A stretch of DNA of 53,259 nucleotides from an uncultured Patescibacteria group bacterium (GTDB lineage: Bacteria > Patescibacteriota > Minisyncoccia > Phycocordibacterales > UBA12088). The notes under the pieces were generated by a model. That model had not been told where the DNA came from. It was given only the letters and a program-made list of their open reading frames with translations, and did not search any database. The DNA lies in contig CAMYLP010000004.1 in the NCBI GenBank assembly GCA_947259245.1, positions 1 through 53,259 on the forward strand, in the 5' to 3' direction. Positions 49,923-53,259 of the stretch are shown here, in pieces; position 1 is the stretch's first letter, and the number at the start of each line of letters is the position of its first letter. Position numbers and translations under genes: made by a program.

Positions 49923-50849
49923 ATGTTTCTATCTTTCAGACGCATTGTAAAAACGGGCTTCATCAACTTTTGGCGCAATGGCTTTGTGTCGATTTCATCG
50001 GTTGTCGTCATGACGATAACCCTCTTTGTTATCGGCTCGCTTATCTTTCTGGACGCAATGCTTGATGCGTCGCTTGGGCTTCTCCGCGATAAAGTCGATG
50101 TCAATGCGTACTTTGTCATCGATGCACCCGAGGAAAGCATACAGAATGTGAAACAGGCACTCGAGGGTCTGCCAGAGGTTGCCGCTGTCATGTTCACCTC
50201 TCGGGAGGAAGCATACGAACAGTTCAAGGAACGTCACAAAGAGGACCAGATCGAGCTACAGGCACTCAATGAGCTTGGTGAAAATCCGCTGCTTGCATCA
50301 CTTTCAATAAAAGCTAAAGATCCGAGTTACTATGAGCGTATCGATACATTCCTGCAGAGTGACCAGTCAACACTTTCCAGCGAGGGCAGTTCGCTCGTGT
50401 ATAATGTCAATTTCAACGACAATAAAGCCGCAATCGAAAAACTGCAGCAGGTTATCGGAGGTATTGAACTGTTCGGTCTCGTTGTCTCTATTGCCCTCAT
50501 AACTGTTTCGATAGTCATCGTATTCAATACGATCCGCATGGCGATATACATATCGCGCGAGGAAATTGCTGTCATGCGTCTGGTAGGCGCGTCAGATGCG
50601 TACATACGCGGGCCTTTCGTGTTCGAGGGCATCATGTATGGCGTGATCGCAGCACTCTTGACCTTGGTGTCATTCTACCCGCTCGCGTTGTGGTTGGGGC
50701 CGGCAACGCAGGACTTCTTCGGCAACATCAATCTCTTCACATACTACACTGCTCACTTCGGACCGATATTTCTCATCATCATGTTGACGGGAGTACTCCT
50801 TGGGGCGATCTCCAGTTTTCTGGCCGTCAAGAAGTACCTCCGCACATAG
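49923..50849 (+). CDS. ftsX: Cell division protein FtsX
   Basis: FxSFRRIVKTGFINFWRNGFVSISSVVVMTITLFVIG; four TM; follows ftsE. Confidence 0.92.
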   Translation: MFLSFRRIVKTGFINFWRNGFVSISSVVVMTITLFVIGSLIFLDAMLDASLGLLRDKVDVNAYFVIDAPEESIQNVKQALEGLPEVAAVMFTSREEAYEQFKERHKEDQIELQALNELGENPLLASLSIKAKDPSYYERIDTFLQSDQSTLSSEGSSLVYNVNFNDNKAAIEKLQQVIGGIELFGLVVSIALITVSIVIVFNTIRMAIYISREEIAVMRLVGASDAYIRGPFVFEGIMYGVIAALLTLVSFYPLALWLGPATQDFFGNINLFTYYTAHFGPIFLIIMLTGVLLGAISSFLAVKKYLRT

Positions 50850-50852
50850 CGT

Positions 50853-52505
50853 ATGCCAACACGCAAAAAAGCACGACGCACGAAATTCGTATTTGTTGTT
50901 GGAGGTGTCATGAGTGGTGTGGGCAAGGGAGTCGCCACCAGCTCCATCGGTACCATATTGAAAGCACGTGGTTTCTCAGTAACGGCGCTAAAAATAGACC
51001 CGTACATCAATGTTGACGCCGGCACCATGAATCCAACGGAGCACGGCGAGGTGTATGTGACGGAAGACGGTGACGAGACCGACCAGGATATGGGCAACTA
51101 TGAGCGGTTCCTTGATACTACACTTACGAGTACCAACTACATGACAACCGGTCGAGTGTATCGTGCTGTTATCGAAAAAGAACGTAACCTTGGCTACAAG
51201 GGCAAGTGTGTCCAAGTAGTACCTCACATTCCGCACGAGGTCATCCGTCGACTTCAGAAGGCGGGAAAGGGACACGATGTGGCGGTGGTGGAAGTGGGGG
51301 GTACGGTGGGCGAGTATGAGAACATCCTCTTTATTGAGGCGATACGTATGCTCAAACTTCAGTTCCCGGATGACGTGACGACGGTCATGGTGAGCTACCT
51401 TCCGGTACCCAGCAAGGTTGGGGAAATGAAGACAAAGCCAACGCAACATGCCGTACGAACACTGAACACAACCGGTGTACATCCTGACTTCATCATCGGC
51501 CGCAGTGACCGGCCACTCGATAAAAAAAGGAAGGAGAAGATAGCACTATTTTGTAACGTCGAGGAAGACCGTGTCATAAGTGCTCCTGACGTCGAAAGCA
51601 TCTATCAGGTTCCCATCAACTTTGAAAAGGACAACATGAGCGGTTTGCTGCTCAAGACTCTCGGGCTTCGTCCGCGTACGTCCTCAAAGCTCGGACCGTG
51701 GAAATCATTTGCACGTAAAGTACAGCGTGTTGAGGATGAGGTGCAGATCGCAGTGGTGGGTAAGTACTTTGATACCGGTGATTTCGTGTTGTCAGATGCC
51801 TACATTTCGGTACTTGAGGCGATAAAATTCTCAGCGTACGGGCTCGGTGTCCGTCCAAAGATACACTGGCTCAACAGTAAGGAATTCGAAAAAGGAGTAC
51901 CACGTGGCGCGCTTTCAAAATATGATGGCATTTTAGTCCCCGGTGGCTTCGGAGAAACTGGTATAGAGGGAAAGATACATGTTATCGAGTTTGCTCGTAA
52001 GCATCGCATTCCGTACTTCGGACTCTGTTACGGTATGCAGCTCATGGTGCTTGAGTACGCTCGGCACGTTCTCAAGCTCAAGGAAGCGCACACGGTTGAA
52101 ATAGATCCTGATACCAAGCACCCGATAGTAGACATCATGCCGGAGCAGAAAGAACTTATGGCAGTTGCAAATTATGGTGGTACCATGCGCCTCGGCGCAT
52201 ATCCAGCCGTGTTAGAAAAGGGCACTATCGCAGGAAGACTCTACGGTACTGACCATATAGAGGAACGTCATCGGCATCGGTATGAGATAAATCCAGAGTA
52301 CATTCCACAATTGATTGAAGCCGGCCTCGTGTTCTCTGGCCGGTCACCGGACGGTGTACTTATGGAGATCGCTGAGTTGCCACGAGCCAGACATCCATTC
52401 TTTTTGGGAACACAGTTTCACCCGGAGTTCACTGCCCGACCACTTTCACCACATCCGCTGTTCACAGGATTCGTACGAGCTGCAAAAGTTCATCGACGGA
52501 CGTAG
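50853..52505 (+). CDS. pyrG: CTP synthase
   Basis: FVVGGVMSGVGKGVATSSIGTIL, DPYINVDAGTMNPTEHGEVYVTEDG, GLCYGMQLMVLEYARH, FHPEF. Confidence 0.96.
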   Translation: MPTRKKARRTKFVFVVGGVMSGVGKGVATSSIGTILKARGFSVTALKIDPYINVDAGTMNPTEHGEVYVTEDGDETDQDMGNYERFLDTTLTSTNYMTTGRVYRAVIEKERNLGYKGKCVQVVPHIPHEVIRRLQKAGKGHDVAVVEVGGTVGEYENILFIEAIRMLKLQFPDDVTTVMVSYLPVPSKVGEMKTKPTQHAVRTLNTTGVHPDFIIGRSDRPLDKKRKEKIALFCNVEEDRVISAPDVESIYQVPINFEKDNMSGLLLKTLGLRPRTSSKLGPWKSFARKVQRVEDEVQIAVVGKYFDTGDFVLSDAYISVLEAIKFSAYGLGVRPKIHWLNSKEFEKGVPRGALSKYDGILVPGGFGETGIEGKIHVIEFARKHRIPYFGLCYGMQLMVLEYARHVLKLKEAHTVEIDPDTKHPIVDIMPEQKELMAVANYGGTMRLGAYPAVLEKGTIAGRLYGTDHIEERHRHRYEINPEYIPQLIEAGLVFSGRSPDGVLMEIAELPRARHPFFLGTQFHPEFTARPLSPHPLFTGFVRAAKVHRRT

Positions 52506-52598
52506 CGGCGTAGACTGCCATAAACCGCTCTGTTGAGCCGTTGAACGGACACAAGTCGCACTGTACGGAGGGTTGACTGTGTGCTATAGTGTTGCTCT

Positions 52599-53259
52599 AT
52601 GAATACGCTTCGTATTCCCCGCCACATGGCGGCGTTTATGTTTGCAGCGGTAGTACTTGCTACCGGTACAGCGGTTGGTGCACAAGAGGAAGAGGTGTTC
52701 GCGACCGACAGCACAAGCACACAGTATATCGGGACAAGCTCTCTGCTTTTTGGCGAAGGTGAGTCGACCGATAGCGGTATCATTGAGGCGCTCAGCGGCC
52801 CGAAACAGGACCTCACTAAGCCGGAGGAGGACATAGAGAAGTCAGAAATCCAGGAGCTGCTTGCTGAACGTCCCGTTCAACAACCCAGTTTCTTTAATTT
52901 CATGGCGTACTGGGTGCAAAAAGCGATAGCACTCGGCATACCGGCGAACACCATCGTACTTATCTTTCTTGTTCCCGTATTGGCAACACTGATCGCATTC
53001 GTGCGCGTGATCATAGGTCTGCCTTCACTGGAAATGCTCGTACCCATCGTTCTTGCATTTGCCTTTGTTGCCGTGGGTATTACTGCAGGGGTTATTATCC
53101 TGAGTGCAGTGGTGCTCGCTTCATTCGTCTCGCGAACACTCTTGAGACGAGTGCCTATCATGTACTTTCCAAAACGGTCGCTATCCCACCTCCTGCTGGC
53201 AATTTTCGTATTTGCAGCACTGACCCTTGCCATAATTCTTGATCTGGAATCTATACGTG
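52599..53259 (+). CDS. Exported multi-TM protein (7TM-type), truncated by window end
   Basis: ATG 8 nt after TATAGT; signal peptide MNTLRIPRHMAAFMFAAVVLATGTAVGA then several TM segments; no stop before 53259. Confidence 0.65.
   Translation, partial: MNTLRIPRHMAAFMFAAVVLATGTAVGAQEEEVFATDSTSTQYIGTSSLLFGEGESTDSGIIEALSGPKQDLTKPEEDIEKSEIQELLAERPVQQPSFFNFMAYWVQKAIALGIPANTIVLIFLVPVLATLIAFVRVIIGLPSLEMLVPIVLAFAFVAVGITAGVIILSAVVLASFVSRTLLRRVPIMYFPKRSLSHLLLAIFVFAALTLAIILDLESIR

Overview
53-kb window from what looks like a Candidatus Patescibacteria (CPR) genome; the lineage is inferred from gene content. The backbone holds a type IV pilus locus (pilM-N-O-B, a receiver-domain protein, pilT, pilC, several pilins, pilD) facing an opposite-strand minor-pilin set that includes a 739-aa tip-like pilin. 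Further backbone genes are comF, ligA, gatC-gatA, rsgA, a photolyase, a second PilB-like ATPase, a receiver/receiver/degenerate-kinase trio, a MacA-MacB-type exporter, prfB (short domain 1), ftsE-ftsX, pyrG, and five tRNA genes plus one tRNA 3' remnant. The most unusual stretch is about 21.3-31.9 kb. It looks like an accessory region built from small units: a 0.7-kb insert bracketed by a 126-bp duplication of the neighbouring gene's 3' end; hairpin-rich segments at two tRNA 3' ends, each bounded by a direct repeat of the tRNA tail; a LAGLIDADG endonuclease ORF running into tRNA-Asp; and a repeat family (core CGTAYCYCAGTTCCAACATCGTCCACGAGCCCGCG plus a variable hairpin) that separates single genes or operons (protease, broken amidotransferase, toxin-antitoxin, membrane hydrolase, rsgA 5' remnant). 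A second window-wide signal is a TATAMT-like -10 box placed 6-8 nt before the start codon of many genes, which predicts leaderless mRNAs. The initiator tRNA also lacks the usual G18G19/U55 elbow nucleotides. All product calls come from reading motifs in the supplied translations; no database search was run.
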